A stretch of DNA of 64,000 bases from Sphingopyxis sp. JAI108. Lineage in GTDB: Bacteria; Pseudomonadota; Alphaproteobacteria; Sphingomonadales; Sphingomonadaceae. The stretch lies in assembly GCF_013410105.1 (NCBI RefSeq), contig NZ_JACCCJ010000001.1, positions 1,984,001 through 2,048,000 of the forward strand, written 5' to 3'. The notes below the pieces were generated by a model that made no database searches, was not told the origin of the DNA, and saw only the letters and a list, made by a program, of their open reading frames with translations. A program made the position numbers and the translations under genes. Positions 17,009 through 27,281 of the stretch are shown piece by piece. Positions within the stretch are counted from its first letter, which is position 1, and each line of letters opens with the position of its first letter.

Positions 17009-18943
17009 TCATCGTCCCGAATGATAGAAATCATGCACCGCCTGCGCGACCGCGGCGCTGATGCCCGGCGCCTTCTGCAGATCCTCGAGGCTCGCGCCGC
17101 GCACCGCGCGCGCGGTGCCGAAGTGCATCAGCAGCGCCTTCTTGCGCGCCGGACCGATCCCAGGCACCTCGTCGAGCGGCGAGCTGCCCATCGCCTTCGC
17201 GCGTTTCTGCCGATGCGCGCCGATCGCGAAGCGGTGCGCCTCGTCGCGCAGCCGCTGGATATAGAAAAGCACGGCATTGTTCGGCGGTAGCGTGAATTCG
17301 CGCCCGTCGGGATGGTAGAAGGTCTCGCGCCCGGCGTTGCGGTCGGGGCCCTTGGCGACCCCCACATAGGTCAGATCGTCGATGCCCAGTTCGGCGAGCA
17401 CCGCGCCCGCCGCTGACACCTGCCCCTTGCCGCCGTCGATCAGCACGAGGTCGGGCCATTCGCCCTTCGTCCGCTCGGGATCCTCCTCGATCGCGCGCGC
17501 GAAGCGGCGCTGGAACACTTCGCGCATCATCGCGAAATCGTCGCCCGGCATCGTCTCGGCGCGCTTGATGTTGAACTTGCGATAGGCGCCCTTGATCCAG
17601 CCCTCGGGCCCCGCGACGACCATCGCACCGAGCGCATTGGTGCCCTGGATATGGCTGTTGTCGTAGATCTCGATGCGCTGCGGCGGATTTTCGAGATCGA
17701 ACAGGTCGGCAAGTTCGCGCCCGAGCTTCCCCTGGCTGCTGCTCTCCGCGAGCCGCCGGTCGAGTTCCTCGCCGGCATTGCGCACGGCCTGTTCGAGCAG
17801 GCGCCGGCGGTTGCCGCGCTGCGGCACGCTGATCTCGACCTTGCGGCTGCCGCTTTCGCTGAGCGCCTCGGCGAGCAGGGCGCATTCGTCGGGCTCGCGA
17901 TCGACGAGGATAAGCTTCGGCGGCGGCACGCCTTCGTAAAATTGCATCAGGAAGCTCGCCATCACCTCGGCCTCGGGCACCCCCGACACATGCGCGGGGA
18001 AGAAGCTGCGGTGCCCCCAATTCTGCCCGCCCCGGATGAAGAAACCCGCGATGCACAGCTGCCCGCCCTTCGCGGCCAGCGCGAACACATCGGCGTCGCC
18101 CAGCCCGTCAGCGTGGACCGACTGGCTGCCCTGGATGAATGTCAGCGATTTCAGCCGGTCGCGGATCACCGCCGCCTGCTCATAATCCATCGCGTCGGCG
18201 GCCTTGGTCATCGCGTCGCCGAGCCGTTTCTGCACGGCGGTCGAACGCCCCTCTAGAAAATCCTGCGCGTCGCTCACCAGCCCCGCATAATCTTCCTTGG
18301 AGATGCGATCGACGCACGGCGCGCTGCACCGCTTGATCTGGTAGAGCAGGCACGGGCGCGAGCGATTGGCGAAAAAGCTGTCGGTGCAGCTGCGCAGCAG
18401 GAACGTCTTTTGCAGCGCGTTGAGCGTCTGGTTCACCGACCCCGCACTCGCAAAGGGGCCGTAATAGCGCCCTTTCGCGCGCCGCGCGCCCCGATGCTTC
18501 TGCACGCGTGGAAAGTCGTGATCCATGCGCAGCAGGATGAAGGGAAAGCTTTTGTCGTCGCGCAGCAGCACATTATAGGGTGGCCGATAGCGCTTGATCA
18601 GCTGCGCCTCGAGCAGCAGCGCCTCGGCCTCGCTCGTCGTCGTGACGATCTCCATCGCGCGCGTCTGTGAAACCATGCGCTGCAGCCGCTGCGGCAGGCG
18701 CGCGACTTGCGTGTAGTTGGTCACGCGATTCTTGAGCGCCCGCGCCTTGCCGACATAGAGCACGTCGCCGCGTGCATCGAGCATTCGATAGACGCCCGGC
18801 CGCGCGGGGAGTTTGCGCACGACGCTGCGGATCGCCTCGGCGCCGCGCTCGAGGTCGGGCTGGTCGCCCTCCCCCTCTCCTCCGCGGATGACATAGGTCG
18901 CTTTTTCTTCGTTGAATCGGTCGGGAGCGTTCGGGCGGGCCAT
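17009..18943 (-). CDS. uvrC: UvrABC excinuclease subunit C
   Basis: 644 residues. The GIY-YIG nuclease domain (about 38-120) has P-G-V-Y-R-M-L-D and V-L-Y-V-G-K-A-R-A-L-K-N-R-V; a cysteine-rich region (R-P-C-L-L-Y-Q-I-K-R-C-S-A-P-C), the UVR motif (about 225-260), the RNase H-like endonuclease domain with I-E-I-Y-D-N-S-H-I-Q-G, and a C-terminal helix-hairpin-helix pair follow. It makes the 3' and 5' incisions in nucleotide excision repair. It is divergent from the SDR gene and heads the uvrC-thioesterase-recO unit. Confidence 0.95.
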   Translation of the reverse strand: MARPNAPDRFNEEKATYVIRGGEGEGDQPDLERGAEAIRSVVRKLPARPGVYRMLDARGDVLYVGKARALKNRVTNYTQVARLPQRLQRMVSQTRAMEIVTTTSEAEALLLEAQLIKRYRPPYNVLLRDDKSFPFILLRMDHDFPRVQKHRGARRAKGRYYGPFASAGSVNQTLNALQKTFLLRSCTDSFFANRSRPCLLYQIKRCSAPCVDRISKEDYAGLVSDAQDFLEGRSTAVQKRLGDAMTKAADAMDYEQAAVIRDRLKSLTFIQGSQSVHADGLGDADVFALAAKGGQLCIAGFFIRGGQNWGHRSFFPAHVSGVPEAEVMASFLMQFYEGVPPPKLILVDREPDECALLAEALSESGSRKVEISVPQRGNRRRLLEQAVRNAGEELDRRLAESSSQGKLGRELADLFDLENPPQRIEIYDNSHIQGTNALGAMVVAGPEGWIKGAYRKFNIKRAETMPGDDFAMMREVFQRRFARAIEEDPERTKGEWPDLVLIDGGKGQVSAAGAVLAELGIDDLTYVGVAKGPDRNAGRETFYHPDGREFTLPPNNAVLFYIQRLRDEAHRFAIGAHRQKRAKAMGSSPLDEVPGIGPARKKALLMHFGTARAVRGASLEDLQKAPGISAAVAQAVHDFYHSGR

Positions 18944-19014
18944 GATTTTGCATGTAGGCGATGGCGATGCGAGCCGCCATAGTGCGCAAGGTAAAAGCTC
19001 ATGGGAGGGGTCGC

Positions 19015-19734
19015 ATGAATATCAAGGGAAAGCTCGCGCTGGTCACCGGCGGTAGCGACGGCATCGGGCGCGAGATCGCGCTGCAATTGCAGGGCGCGGG
19101 CGCCGAGGTCATCGTCACGGGCCGCTCGACCGAGAAATTGCAGGCGATGGCAGGGCTCGGCTTCGGGACGATCACGAGCGACATATCCACGCCGTCGGGC
19201 GTCGATGCCATCGTCGCTGGTGTGGCGGGCAAGCCGCTCGCGTTGCTCGTCAACAACGCCGGCGTCGGCAGCGAATATGAGTTGGACCGACCCGAAACAC
19301 TCGCCAATGCGGCGCATTGCATCCGCACCAATCTCGACGCGCCGATCGCGCTCTGCACCCGGCTGTTGCCCGCGCTTCGCGCGCAGCCCGAAGCCGCGAT
19401 CGTCAACGTCACGTCAGGCCTCGCGATCGCCCCTCGTGCGGGCGGGTCGGTCTATTGCGCGACCAAGGCGGGATTGCGCAGCTATACGCAGGCGATCCGC
19501 CACTTGCTCAAAGACAGCAATGTCCAGGTGATCGAGGCGCTGCCGCCCGTTGTCGAAACCAACATGACCGCGGGCCGCGCGGGCAAGAAGATGAGCGCGC
19601 ACGATTGCGCGGCCGAAATCGTGCGCGGCATCCGAACCGGCAAGAGCGAGGTCAATGCCGGGATGGTGAAGCTTCTGCAACTGGTGCACAGCATATCGCC
19701 CGCGCTCGCGCGGCGAATCATGATCCAGTTTTGA
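19015..19734 (+). CDS. SDR-family oxidoreductase (DltE-like)
   Basis: 239 residues. Rossmann nucleotide site T-G-G-S-D-G-I-G-R-E near residue 11, N-N-A-G near 78 and the catalytic Tyr-x3-Lys in S-V-Y-C-A-T-K-A-G-L. It resembles short-chain dehydrogenases of the classical DltE group, including the C-terminal P-P-V-V-E-T-N-M-T. An NAD(P)-dependent reaction is expected; the substrate is unknown. The ATG at 19015 follows GGGAGGGG; an upstream ATG at 18961 is in frame but lacks a ribosome site. Confidence 0.85.
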   Translation: MNIKGKLALVTGGSDGIGREIALQLQGAGAEVIVTGRSTEKLQAMAGLGFGTITSDISTPSGVDAIVAGVAGKPLALLVNNAGVGSEYELDRPETLANAAHCIRTNLDAPIALCTRLLPALRAQPEAAIVNVTSGLAIAPRAGGSVYCATKAGLRSYTQAIRHLLKDSNVQVIEALPPVVETNMTAGRAGKKMSAHDCAAEIVRGIRTGKSEVNAGMVKLLQLVHSISPALARRIMIQF

Positions 19735-19783
19735 GGGGGCGACGCGGCGAGACCCGTTTGGTGGAAGCGGATGTTCGATCGGT

Positions 19784-19860
19784 CCCGTGCACCCCGGCGA
19801 AAGCCGGCGCCCAAGACTACTTGGCCTAACTGGGCCCCGGCTTTCGCCGGGGATCACGGG
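19784..19860. repeat. REP-like inverted repeat
   Basis: Two 24-base arms, 19784-19807 and 19837-19860, are inverted copies with two mismatches; the inner 16 bases CCCCGGCGAAAGCCGG are perfect. The loop is 29 bases. It lies between convergent genes (SDR, zinc-binding dehydrogenase). The core GGCGAAAGCCGG resembles intergenic REP hairpins frequent in sphingomonads and the one at 42579-42608. It can also act as a terminator. Confidence 0.7.
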
Positions 19861-19893
19861 CGGTATTACCGTCCAAGGCCGATTCGACCATCC

Positions 19894-21033
19894 TCACCCA
19901 TGCGGTTTGATCAGGTATTTCTCGCCCGTCCGCTTCGCATTATACGCCTGCGCCGTATCGACATTCAGCGCCTCGGCCAGCGAGACTTCGTGGCTATAGT
20001 GGCTCTTGAACGTCGTCGTCAGCTCGTCGACCACGCGCTTGCGCATCCGCCCCACAACTTCCGGTCCGGCCTTCGCCATGAAGGGTGTGAGGAGGAAACC
20101 CGAGAGCGACCAGGTCAGGCCAAAGCTGCGCGCCGAAAAGGTCGTCGGCGACAGGTCAAGCGCGCCGTAGATATAGACCTGCTTGAACGTGTCGGAGCCG
20201 TAACGGCTGTAGGTCGTCATCGTCCGCACCGCCGCCGCTTCCATCGCGGTCAGGATCTGGCCCGCGAGCTTGCCGCCGCCGGTGGCGTCAAAGCCGAGCG
20301 TCGCGCCGGTTTCGGCGATCGCGTCGATCAGCCGCTCCATGAAATCATCGGCGCTGCTATTGACGATATGTTTCGCGCCGATGCCCTTCAGGATTTCGAC
20401 CTGCGCGGCGCTGCGCACGATATTGACCAGCGGAATGCCGTCCTTCGCGCAAATCTTGACGAGCATCTGGCCGAGGTTCGACGCGGCGGCGGTGTGGACG
20501 ATCGCGCTGTGCTTCTCCATCCGCATCGTCTCGGTAAAGGCAAGGCTGGTCAGCGGATTGACGAAGCAGGAGGCGCCATCAGCGGGGTCGGTGCCGTCGG
20601 GTAACTGCATCACCATCTGGACCGGGAGGCAGCGATATTCAGCGTACATTTCGCCGCCGAGCAGTGCGACGGTCTTGCCAAGCAGCGCCTGCGCTTCGGG
20701 CGAATCACCAGCCGCGACGACCGTGCCGCAGCCTTCGTTGCCGATCGCCAGCGCTTCGCCGATGCGCCCCGCCATCGCACGCATGCCCGCAGGCGACACG
20801 TCGGCGGTAATCATGGGCAGCCCGTCGCGCGTCGAGGCTCGCGCGGTCGACATGTCAGCGCCGCCGAACAGCAGGCCGAGGTCCGACGGGTTGATCGGCG
20901 CGGCGAGCACCTTCACCAAAACCTCATGCGGTTTCGGCGTCGGCATCGGACGGCGCTCGATCGACACTTCGAGCTGCCCTTCGGGCTTCACAAGCGTCAG
21001 CATGGTAAGATTGGTTTCAGGCAGGTCGGTCAT
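19894..21033 (-). CDS. Zinc-binding dehydrogenase family (quinone reductase-like) protein
   Basis: 379 residues, medium-chain dehydrogenase/reductase fold: GroES-like half (P-K-P-H-E-V-L-V-K-V, A-A-P-I-N-P-S-D-L, G-N-E-G-C-G-T-V-V) followed by a Rossmann half in which the usual A-G-x-G-x-x-G is replaced by T-A-A-A-S-N-L-G-Q. The catalytic zinc cysteine/histidine set is missing, placing it with the zinc-independent quinone reductase/enoyl reductase branch. NADPH-dependent reduction of an enone or quinone is likely. The ATG at 21033 follows GGGAGATGCGCT. Confidence 0.8.
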   Translation of the reverse strand: MTDLPETNLTMLTLVKPEGQLEVSIERRPMPTPKPHEVLVKVLAAPINPSDLGLLFGGADMSTARASTRDGLPMITADVSPAGMRAMAGRIGEALAIGNEGCGTVVAAGDSPEAQALLGKTVALLGGEMYAEYRCLPVQMVMQLPDGTDPADGASCFVNPLTSLAFTETMRMEKHSAIVHTAAASNLGQMLVKICAKDGIPLVNIVRSAAQVEILKGIGAKHIVNSSADDFMERLIDAIAETGATLGFDATGGGKLAGQILTAMEAAAVRTMTTYSRYGSDTFKQVYIYGALDLSPTTFSARSFGLTWSLSGFLLTPFMAKAGPEVVGRMRKRVVDELTTTFKSHYSHEVSLAEALNVDTAQAYNAKRTGEKYLIKPHG

Positions 21034-21107
21034 AGCGCATCTCCCGTTTTCGGTTTTTCGATGCAACGGATTAAGGCGCGGCCGCGCCGCTGGCAATGCC
21101 CTGCCCG

Positions 21108-21857
21108 TCAGCCCGGTGAATATAATGCGGCGAGGCGCAGCACTTCGGCGGCAAGCCCTTTCCGGCAGATCAGCAGGTCGGGAAGATAGGTGTCGGGATT
21201 GTTATAACGGATCGGCGAACCATCCACGCGGCTGACGTGCAAACCGGCCGCCTGCGCCACCGCGACAGGCGCACAATTGTCCCATTCATACTGGCCGCCG
21301 GTGTGGAGATAGATATCCGCCTCGCCGCGCACGACCGCCATCGCCTTGGCCCCTGCCGAGCCCATTGCAACAAGCTCGGCGCCAAGTTTCTCCGCTACGA
21401 AAACGGCTTCGGCCGCAGGGCGCGTCCGGCTGACGAGCATGCGCAGCGGTTCGTTTGCCGGTTGCTGCGCGGCGGGGGCCCCCGAGGTCAGCGTGATGCC
21501 GAGCCCAGGCAGCGCGACCGCGCCGACGGTTGCGACGCCATCGAGGGCGAGCGCGACATGGACCGCCCAATCGTCTCTGCCCTCACCATATTCGCGGGTG
21601 CCGTCGAGCGGGTCGACGATCCAGACGCGGCTCTGTCCGCAGCGCGCGACATTGTCCTTCTCTTCCTCCGAAAGAAGCGCATCGGCAGGACGTGCAGCAC
21701 GGATTTCCCGGCAGAGCATAGCGTTGGCCTGCTCGTCACCCGCCTTCCCTAGCGCCTTGCTTTCGAGGTCGCCGCGCGCACGCAGGTCAAGCAGGATCGC
21801 CCCCGCCTCGGTTGCCAGCCGTTCGGCCAGTTGTTCGTCCGTTTCCCCCGCAGCCAT
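21108..21857 (-). CDS. cysQ: 3'(2'),5'-bisphosphate nucleotidase CysQ
   Basis: 249 residues of the inositol monophosphatase superfamily. Metal ligands lie in L-L-S-E-E-E-K-D, D-P-L-D-G-T-R-E-Y (DPxDGT) and the late E-W-D-N-C-A-P-V-A. It converts 3'-phosphoadenosine 5'-phosphate to AMP, clearing the by-product of PAPS use. The gene follows cysNC by two bases, which supports this assignment over other family members such as SuhB. Confidence 0.88.
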   Translation of the reverse strand: MAAGETDEQLAERLATEAGAILLDLRARGDLESKALGKAGDEQANAMLCREIRAARPADALLSEEEKDNVARCGQSRVWIVDPLDGTREYGEGRDDWAVHVALALDGVATVGAVALPGLGITLTSGAPAAQQPANEPLRMLVSRTRPAAEAVFVAEKLGAELVAMGSAGAKAMAVVRGEADIYLHTGGQYEWDNCAPVAVAQAAGLHVSRVDGSPIRYNNPDTYLPDLLICRKGLAAEVLRLAALYSPG

Positions 21858-21859
21858 AT

Positions 21860-23773
21860 CTATCCCAGCAAGCGATCGATGATCAGGTCGGCCGCTTCGT
21901 CGGGCGTCATTGCGGTCGTGTCGATCCGAATTTCGGGGTTCTCTGGCGCCTCGTAGGGGCTGTCGATGCCGGTGAAATTCTTGAGCTGGCCGGCGCGCGC
22001 CTTTTTATAGAGGCCCTTGACGTCGCGCCTCTCCGCCTCCGCCAGCGGGGTGTCGATGAAGATTTCGAGGAATTCACCCTCGGGCAGCATGCTACGTACC
22101 ATTTCGCGCTCGACCCGAAAGGGCGAGATGAAGGCCGTGATCACAATCAGGCCCGCGTCGCTCATCAGCTTGGCGACCTCGCCGACGCGGCGGATATTCT
22201 CGATCCGGTCGGCCTCGGTGAAGCCGAGATCGCGGTTGAGCCCGTGACGGACATTGTCGCCGTCGAGCAGGAAACTGTGGCGATTCATCCGGTGCAGCTT
22301 CTTCTCGACGAGGTTCGCGATCGTCGATTTACCCGACCCCGACAGGCCGGTGAACCAGAGCAGCGCGGGCCGCTGGTTCTTGAGGCTCGCGCGCATGTCG
22401 CGGTCGATGTCGGTCGCCTGCCAATGGACATTCTGCGCGCGGCGCAGGCTGAAGTGCAGCATGCCTGCGGCCACGGTCGCATTGGTCAGCTTGTCGATCA
22501 GGATGAAACCGCCGAGCGTGCGGTTGTCTCCATAGGCCTCGAAGGTGATCGGCTTGTCGGTCGACAGTTCGACGACCCCAATGCCGTTGAGTTCGAGCGT
22601 CTTCGCCGCGAGATGGTCGAGCGTGTTGACGTTGATCTCATACTTCGGCTGCTGGATCGTCGCTGAAACGCTCTGCGTCGCAAGCTTCAGCCAATAGGCG
22701 CGGCCCGCGATCATCGCCTCGTCGGCCATCCATACCAAAGTCGCCTCGAACTGGTCGGCGGCTTCTGGCGGGGCATCGGCAGCGGCGATCACGTCGCCGC
22801 GCGAACAATCGACTTCGTCGGCGAGCGTCAGCGTCACCGACTGGCCCGCAACGGCCTCATCGAGGTCGCCGTCGAGCGTGACGATCCGGTCGACCGTCGT
22901 CGTCTTGCCACTCGGCAATATGCGAACGGCGTCGCCGGGCTTGATCTTGCCGCTCGCGAGCTGCCCCGAGAAACCGCGAAAGTCCAGGTTCGGGCGGTTG
23001 ACCCATTGCACCGGCAACCGAAACGGTTTCGTCTGGTCAGCGGCAACGCCGATCTCGACATTCTCGAGATGCTCGATCAGCGCCGGCCCCTTGAACCAGG
23101 GCGTGTTCTCCGACAACGCAGTGATATTGTCGCCCTTGAAGCCCGAGATGGGGATCGCGGTAAAATTCGTGATCCCGATCTCGCTCGCGAAAGCGCGATA
23201 GCTCAGCAGGATACGTTCAAAGACGCCCTTGTCATAGCCGACAAGGTCCATCTTGTTCACCGCGAGCACGATATGCTTGATGCCGATCAGTTGCGCGAGG
23301 AAGCTGTGGCGACGTGTCTGTGTCAGCACGCCCTTGCGCGCGTCGATCAGTATGACCGCAAGATCCGCGGTCGAGGCGCCGGTGACCATGTTGCGCGTGT
23401 ATTGCTCGTGCCCCGGCGTGTCGGCGACGATGAACTTGCGCTTTTCGGTCGTGAAAAAGCGGTACGCGACGTCGATCGTGATCCCCTGCTCCCGCTCGGC
23501 GGCGAGGCCGTCGACGAGCAGCGCGAAGTCGATCTCCTGTCCCTGCGTGCCCACGCGCTTGCTGTCGGCTTCGAGCGCGGCGAGCTGATCCTCGAAGATC
23601 ATCTTCGAGTCATAGAGCAGGCGCCCGATCAGCGTCGACTTGCCGTCATCGACCGAACCGCAGGTGATGAACCGAAGCAGCGACTTCTTCTCATGACCCG
23701 CGAGATAGGCGTCGATATCCTCGGCGATCATCGCGTCGGTCACGTAAACAGGAGTGTCGGAGGAATTTGGCAT
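21860..23773 (-). CDS. cysN/cysC: Bifunctional sulfate adenylyltransferase subunit 1 / APS kinase
   Basis: 637 residues, a CysN-CysC fusion. CysN (about 1-440) has G-S-V-D-D-G-K-S-T (GTPase P-loop), D-T-P-G-H-E-Q-Y and N-K-M-D; the EF-Tu-like beta barrels follow. CysC (about 455-637) has [21 protein letters not shown] and I-D-T-P-L. With CysD it makes APS from sulfate and ATP, driven by GTP, then phosphorylates APS to PAPS. Start set at ATG 23773, sharing one base with the cysD stop (TGATG). Confidence 0.95.
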   Translation of the reverse strand: MPNSSDTPVYVTDAMIAEDIDAYLAGHEKKSLLRFITCGSVDDGKSTLIGRLLYDSKMIFEDQLAALEADSKRVGTQGQEIDFALLVDGLAAEREQGITIDVAYRFFTTEKRKFIVADTPGHEQYTRNMVTGASTADLAVILIDARKGVLTQTRRHSFLAQLIGIKHIVLAVNKMDLVGYDKGVFERILLSYRAFASEIGITNFTAIPISGFKGDNITALSENTPWFKGPALIEHLENVEIGVAADQTKPFRLPVQWVNRPNLDFRGFSGQLASGKIKPGDAVRILPSGKTTTVDRIVTLDGDLDEAVAGQSVTLTLADEVDCSRGDVIAAADAPPEAADQFEATLVWMADEAMIAGRAYWLKLATQSVSATIQQPKYEINVNTLDHLAAKTLELNGIGVVELSTDKPITFEAYGDNRTLGGFILIDKLTNATVAAGMLHFSLRRAQNVHWQATDIDRDMRASLKNQRPALLWFTGLSGSGKSTIANLVEKKLHRMNRHSFLLDGDNVRHGLNRDLGFTEADRIENIRRVGEVAKLMSDAGLIVITAFISPFRVEREMVRSMLPEGEFLEIFIDTPLAEAERRDVKGLYKKARAGQLKNFTGIDSPYEAPENPEIRIDTTAMTPDEAADLIIDRLLG

Positions 23774-24678
23774 CAGAAATACCCCTCCTGCTTCTTCTTC
23801 TCCATCGACGCATCGCCGCCATCCTTGTCGATGATGCGGCCTTGCCGTTCGCTGGTCGTCGTCAGCAGCATCTCCTGAATGACTTCGGACAGCGTCCTGG
23901 CCTCGCTCTCGACGGCTCCTGTGAGCGGATAGCAGCCGAGCGTGCGGAAACGCACCGAGCGGAGGGCCGGCACTTCGCCTTCCTTCAGCGGAAAGCGGTC
24001 GTCGTCGACCATCAGCAGCAGGCCGTCGCGCTCGACCGTCGGGCGCGGGGCGGCGAAATAGAGCGGGACGATCGGGATATTTTCGCGCGCGATATATTGC
24101 CAGATATCGAGCTCGGTCCAGTTCGAGATCGGGAAGACCCGGATGCTCTCTCCTTTCGCCTTGCGGGCGTTGTAAAGGTTCCAGAGCTCTGGCCGCTGCT
24201 TCTTCGGATCCCAGCCGTGCGTTGCAGTACGAAAAGAGAAGATACGCTCCTTCGCGCGGCTCTTTTCCTCGTCGCGCCGCGCGCCGCCAAACGCGACGTC
24301 GAAGCCATGAAGATCGAGCGCCTGCTTCAGCCCTTCGGTCTTCCACATATCGGTGTGCAATGGGCCATGATCGAAGGGGTTGATCCCGCGCGCCTTCGCT
24401 TCGGGGTTCTGGTAGACGATCAGCTCCATGCCGCTTTCTGCGGCCATGCGGTCGCGCAGCTCGTACATCGCCTGGAACTTCCACGTCGTATCGACGTGGA
24501 GCAGCGGAAACGGCGGCGGCGAGGGATAGAAAGCCTTGCGCGCGAGATGCAGCATCACGGCGCTGTCCTTGCCCACGCTGTACAGCATCACGGGCTTGGC
24601 CGCGTCGGCCATCACTTCGCGCATGATATGGATGCTCTCGGCCTCCAGCCGGTCGAGATGGGTCAGCGTATCGGTCAT
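23773..24678 (-). CDS. cysD: Sulfate adenylyltransferase subunit 2
   Basis: 301 residues, as E. coli CysD (302). The PP-loop [12 protein letters not shown] (near residue 30) binds ATP; also seen are [22 protein letters not shown] and the C-terminal S-x-R-Q-G-R-x-I-D-x-D. It transfers AMP to sulfate together with CysN. First gene of the cysD-cysNC-cysQ unit. Start at ATG 24678; an upstream in-frame ATG would add nine residues. Confidence 0.95.
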   Translation of the reverse strand: MTDTLTHLDRLEAESIHIMREVMADAAKPVMLYSVGKDSAVMLHLARKAFYPSPPPFPLLHVDTTWKFQAMYELRDRMAAESGMELIVYQNPEAKARGINPFDHGPLHTDMWKTEGLKQALDLHGFDVAFGGARRDEEKSRAKERIFSFRTATHGWDPKKQRPELWNLYNARKAKGESIRVFPISNWTELDIWQYIARENIPIVPLYFAAPRPTVERDGLLLMVDDDRFPLKEGEVPALRSVRFRTLGCYPLTGAVESEARTLSEVIQEMLLTTTSERQGRIIDKDGGDASMEKKKQEGYF

Positions 24679-24760
24679 GCCCCGCCCTTGCCGCCCCTCC
24701 ATGAAGCGATCAAGCTGTATGGCCTTTTGACGCTGCAAGCCAGACTTGTGAGGCCGGTCG

Positions 24761-25663
24761 TTATGTGGCGACATCGACCTTCGCCTGCCGCCACTCGGCC
24801 GCAATCGCGCCGATCGTCTCGCGCGCATGCGCCAGCCGCGGCGCGATTTCGGGCAGCGCGGCCCAGGCGGGATCGGCGATCAGTCCCAGCTCGCGGCGAA
24901 AGTCGTAGCCCGCAACCTTGAGCGGGACAATTCCGTCGATCGCCAGCGACACCGGCGCGGTGGTGATGCCGATGCCTGCGGCGACCATCCGCAGGCATCG
25001 CTCGTCGCTTTCGCTGCGCAGCGCAAAACGCGGGCGCACGCCGTGGCGCGTGAAGAATCGGCTCGTCGCGTCCAGAAATTCGCACGAGCGGCGCGCGATC
25101 ATCGTTTCGGCCGCGAGTTCATCGGGCGTGACCTCGATCCGGCCGACGAGCGGATGGTCGGCGGCGATGAACATCGTCAGCGGTTCATCATAGAGCGGGG
25201 TGACGGGATGGCCGCGCTCGCCGGGCCGAAGCCCGGCAATCGCCATATGGATGCGCGCGCTGCCCAGCGCGGCGCGAAGCTCGGCATCGCTGTTTTCGAC
25301 GATCTCGATTGCAAAACTCGGCCGCAGCGCCGCGACGATCGCCTGCAACAACTCGCCGGGCACCGACCGGATAACGCCCAGCTTCAGCTCGGACGCGTGC
25401 CGGTCGCTTTCGCGGCCGAAGCCGTCCGCCGCGCGGAATCCCCGGTCGAGATCGCGCGCGATCGGCAGAAAGCGCCCGCCCGCCTCGGTCAGGCGGATCT
25501 GCCGGCGATTGCGCAGGAACAGCGGCGTCCCGACAAGTCGTTCCAGCTCGGCGACGCCAGCCGATAGCGCCGGTTGGGTGACGCGGATGCGCGAGGCGGC
25601 CTGTGTAAAGCTGCCCGCATCGACGACCGCGAGGAATTGCCGGATATGCGCGCGTTTTATCAT
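24761..25663 (-). CDS. LysR-family transcriptional regulator
   Basis: 300 residues. Winged helix-turn-helix near residues 4-63 ([25 protein letters not shown]) and an effector-binding domain from about residue 90. It lies 82 bases upstream of cysD on the same strand and is divergent from ivd with 101 bases between. It could regulate either. It is not obviously CysB, which is longer (about 324). The target is unresolved. Confidence 0.85.
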   Translation of the reverse strand: MIKRAHIRQFLAVVDAGSFTQAASRIRVTQPALSAGVAELERLVGTPLFLRNRRQIRLTEAGGRFLPIARDLDRGFRAADGFGRESDRHASELKLGVIRSVPGELLQAIVAALRPSFAIEIVENSDAELRAALGSARIHMAIAGLRPGERGHPVTPLYDEPLTMFIAADHPLVGRIEVTPDELAAETMIARRSCEFLDATSRFFTRHGVRPRFALRSESDERCLRMVAAGIGITTAPVSLAIDGIVPLKVAGYDFRRELGLIADPAWAALPEIAPRLAHARETIGAIAAEWRQAKVDVAT

Positions 25664-25764
25664 AGATTTTACTTATGCCAAACCGCGAGTGCTTTCAATT
25701 TCCATATGCTAGAATTTTGATGCACTATCCCGGGACCATCCGGCCCTCGATCGACAGGTAATCC

Positions 25765-26934
25765 ATGCGCGCCACCCCCGATTTCGACTTCGCCCTCGGT
25801 GAAACCGCCGACATGATCCGCGAAACTACCGCCCGCTTCGCCGACGAACAGATCGCCCCGCTCGCGGCCAAGGCCGACGCGGAGGATTGGTTCCCCCGCG
25901 ACGAGCTGTGGACGCAGATGGGCGAACTCGGCCTGCACGGCATCACCGTCGAGGAGGAGTTCGGCGGCCTCGGCCTCGGCTATCTCGAACATGTGATCGC
26001 GGTCGAGGAAGTGAGCCGCGCCAGCGCCGCGATCGGCCTCTCCTATGGCGCGCACTCGAACCTCTGCGTCAACCAGATCCGCCGCTGGGGGAATGCCGAG
26101 CAAAAGGCCAAATATCTGCCGAAGCTGATTTCAGGCGAGCATGTCGGCAGCCTCGCGATGTCGGAGGCGGGCGCGGGCAGCGATGTCGTGTCGATGAAGC
26201 TGAAGGCCGACAAGGTGCAGGGCGGCTATGTCCTTAACGGCACCAAATTCTGGATCACCAATGCGACCCACGCCGACACGCTCGTCGTCTATGCAAAGAC
26301 GAGCCCCGAAGCCGGTTCGCGCGGCATCACCGCCTTCCTGATCGAAAAGGACATGCCGGGGTTTTCGATCGGGCAAAAGATCGACAAGGTCGGCATGCGC
26401 GGCTCCCCGACCGCCGAGCTCGTCTTCGCTGACTGCGAAGTGTCCGAAGAACAGGTCATGGGCCCCGAAAATGGCGGGGTCGGTGTGCTGATGTCGGGGC
26501 TCGATTATGAACGCGTCGTGCTCGCGGGGCTCCAGCTCGGCATCATGCAGGCGTGCCTCGACACCGTCATTCCCTATGTCCGCGAACGCAAGCAGTTCGG
26601 CAAGCCGATCGGATCGTTCCAGCTGATGCAGGCAAAGGTCGCCGACATGTATGTCATGCTCCAGTCGGCGCGTTCCTATGTCTACAATGTCGCCAAGGCG
26701 TGCGACGCGGGGCAGACGACGCGCTTCGACGCCGCGGGCTGCATCCTGCTTGCCAGCGAAAATGCGGTGAAGGTCGCGGGCGAAGCTATCCAGGCCCTCG
26801 GCGGCGCGGGCTATACCAAGGACTGGCCGGTCGAGCGTTATTGGCGCGACGCCAAGCTGCTCGACATCGGCGCGGGCACCAACGAAATCCGCCGCATGCT
26901 GATCGGCCGCGAGCTGATCGGCGCGGGGGCGTGA
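25765..26934 (+). CDS. ivd: Isovaleryl-CoA dehydrogenase
   Basis: 389 residues, acyl-CoA dehydrogenase family. FAD contacts in [12 protein letters not shown] and F-W-I-T-N; catalytic Glu is E249 in L-D-Y-E-R-V-V, the position used by isovaleryl-CoA dehydrogenases (other acyl-CoA dehydrogenases have it near the C-terminus, where this protein has G-A-G-T-N-E). Oxidises isovaleryl-CoA to 3-methylcrotonyl-CoA in leucine breakdown. Methylcrotonyl-CoA carboxylase, the next enzyme, is encoded 3.3 kb downstream. Its stop overlaps the following GTG. Confidence 0.9.
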   Translation: MRATPDFDFALGETADMIRETTARFADEQIAPLAAKADAEDWFPRDELWTQMGELGLHGITVEEEFGGLGLGYLEHVIAVEEVSRASAAIGLSYGAHSNLCVNQIRRWGNAEQKAKYLPKLISGEHVGSLAMSEAGAGSDVVSMKLKADKVQGGYVLNGTKFWITNATHADTLVVYAKTSPEAGSRGITAFLIEKDMPGFSIGQKIDKVGMRGSPTAELVFADCEVSEEQVMGPENGGVGVLMSGLDYERVVLAGLQLGIMQACLDTVIPYVRERKQFGKPIGSFQLMQAKVADMYVMLQSARSYVYNVAKACDAGQTTRFDAAGCILLASENAVKVAGEAIQALGGAGYTKDWPVERYWRDAKLLDIGAGTNEIRRMLIGRELIGAGA

Positions 26935-27281
26935 TCTGGCTCTGGCTGTCGGCCGCCTTCATGGTGACGACGGCCGGAATTCATTCGGTTTTGGGGTATC
27001 GGCGCCTGATCGTGCCGTTGCTGCGGCGCCGCGAAGGCCCGCTGTCCGACGCGCTGACGCGCCGCATCCTTCGGTTCGCATGGCATGCCACGGCGGTGCT
27101 GATGCTGATTTCGGCGGCGGCGGTCGCATGGCCCGGAACGCCGAAGCAGCTCCTTATCGTGATCGGCCTGAGCTGGCTTGCCACGGGCCTGTTCGACGCC
27201 GCCTATACCAAAGGCCGCCATATCGCGTGGCCAGCGCTCAGCGGCGCCGGCATCCTTGCCCTGATCGGCGCGTTGGCATGA
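26931..27281 (+). CDS. Small membrane protein, unknown function
   Basis: 116 residues. GTG start at 26931 overlaps the ivd stop (GTGA). Four hydrophobic helices are visible (about 2-20, 45-65, 72-92 and 98-115) with a basic linker L-L-R-R-R-E-G. No motif recognised. The four-base overlaps on both sides indicate tight co-translation with ivd and the glyoxalase-fold gene. Confidence 0.65.
   Translation: MIWLWLSAAFMVTTAGIHSVLGYRRLIVPLLRRREGPLSDALTRRILRFAWHATAVLMLISAAAVAWPGTPKQLLIVIGLSWLATGLFDAAYTKGRHIAWPALSGAGILALIGALA

Noticed and set aside
15176..17290. 704-codon open frame opposite leuB and recO
   Set aside because: Covers four real genes on the other strand and shows no domain; typical shadow frame in GC-rich sequence.
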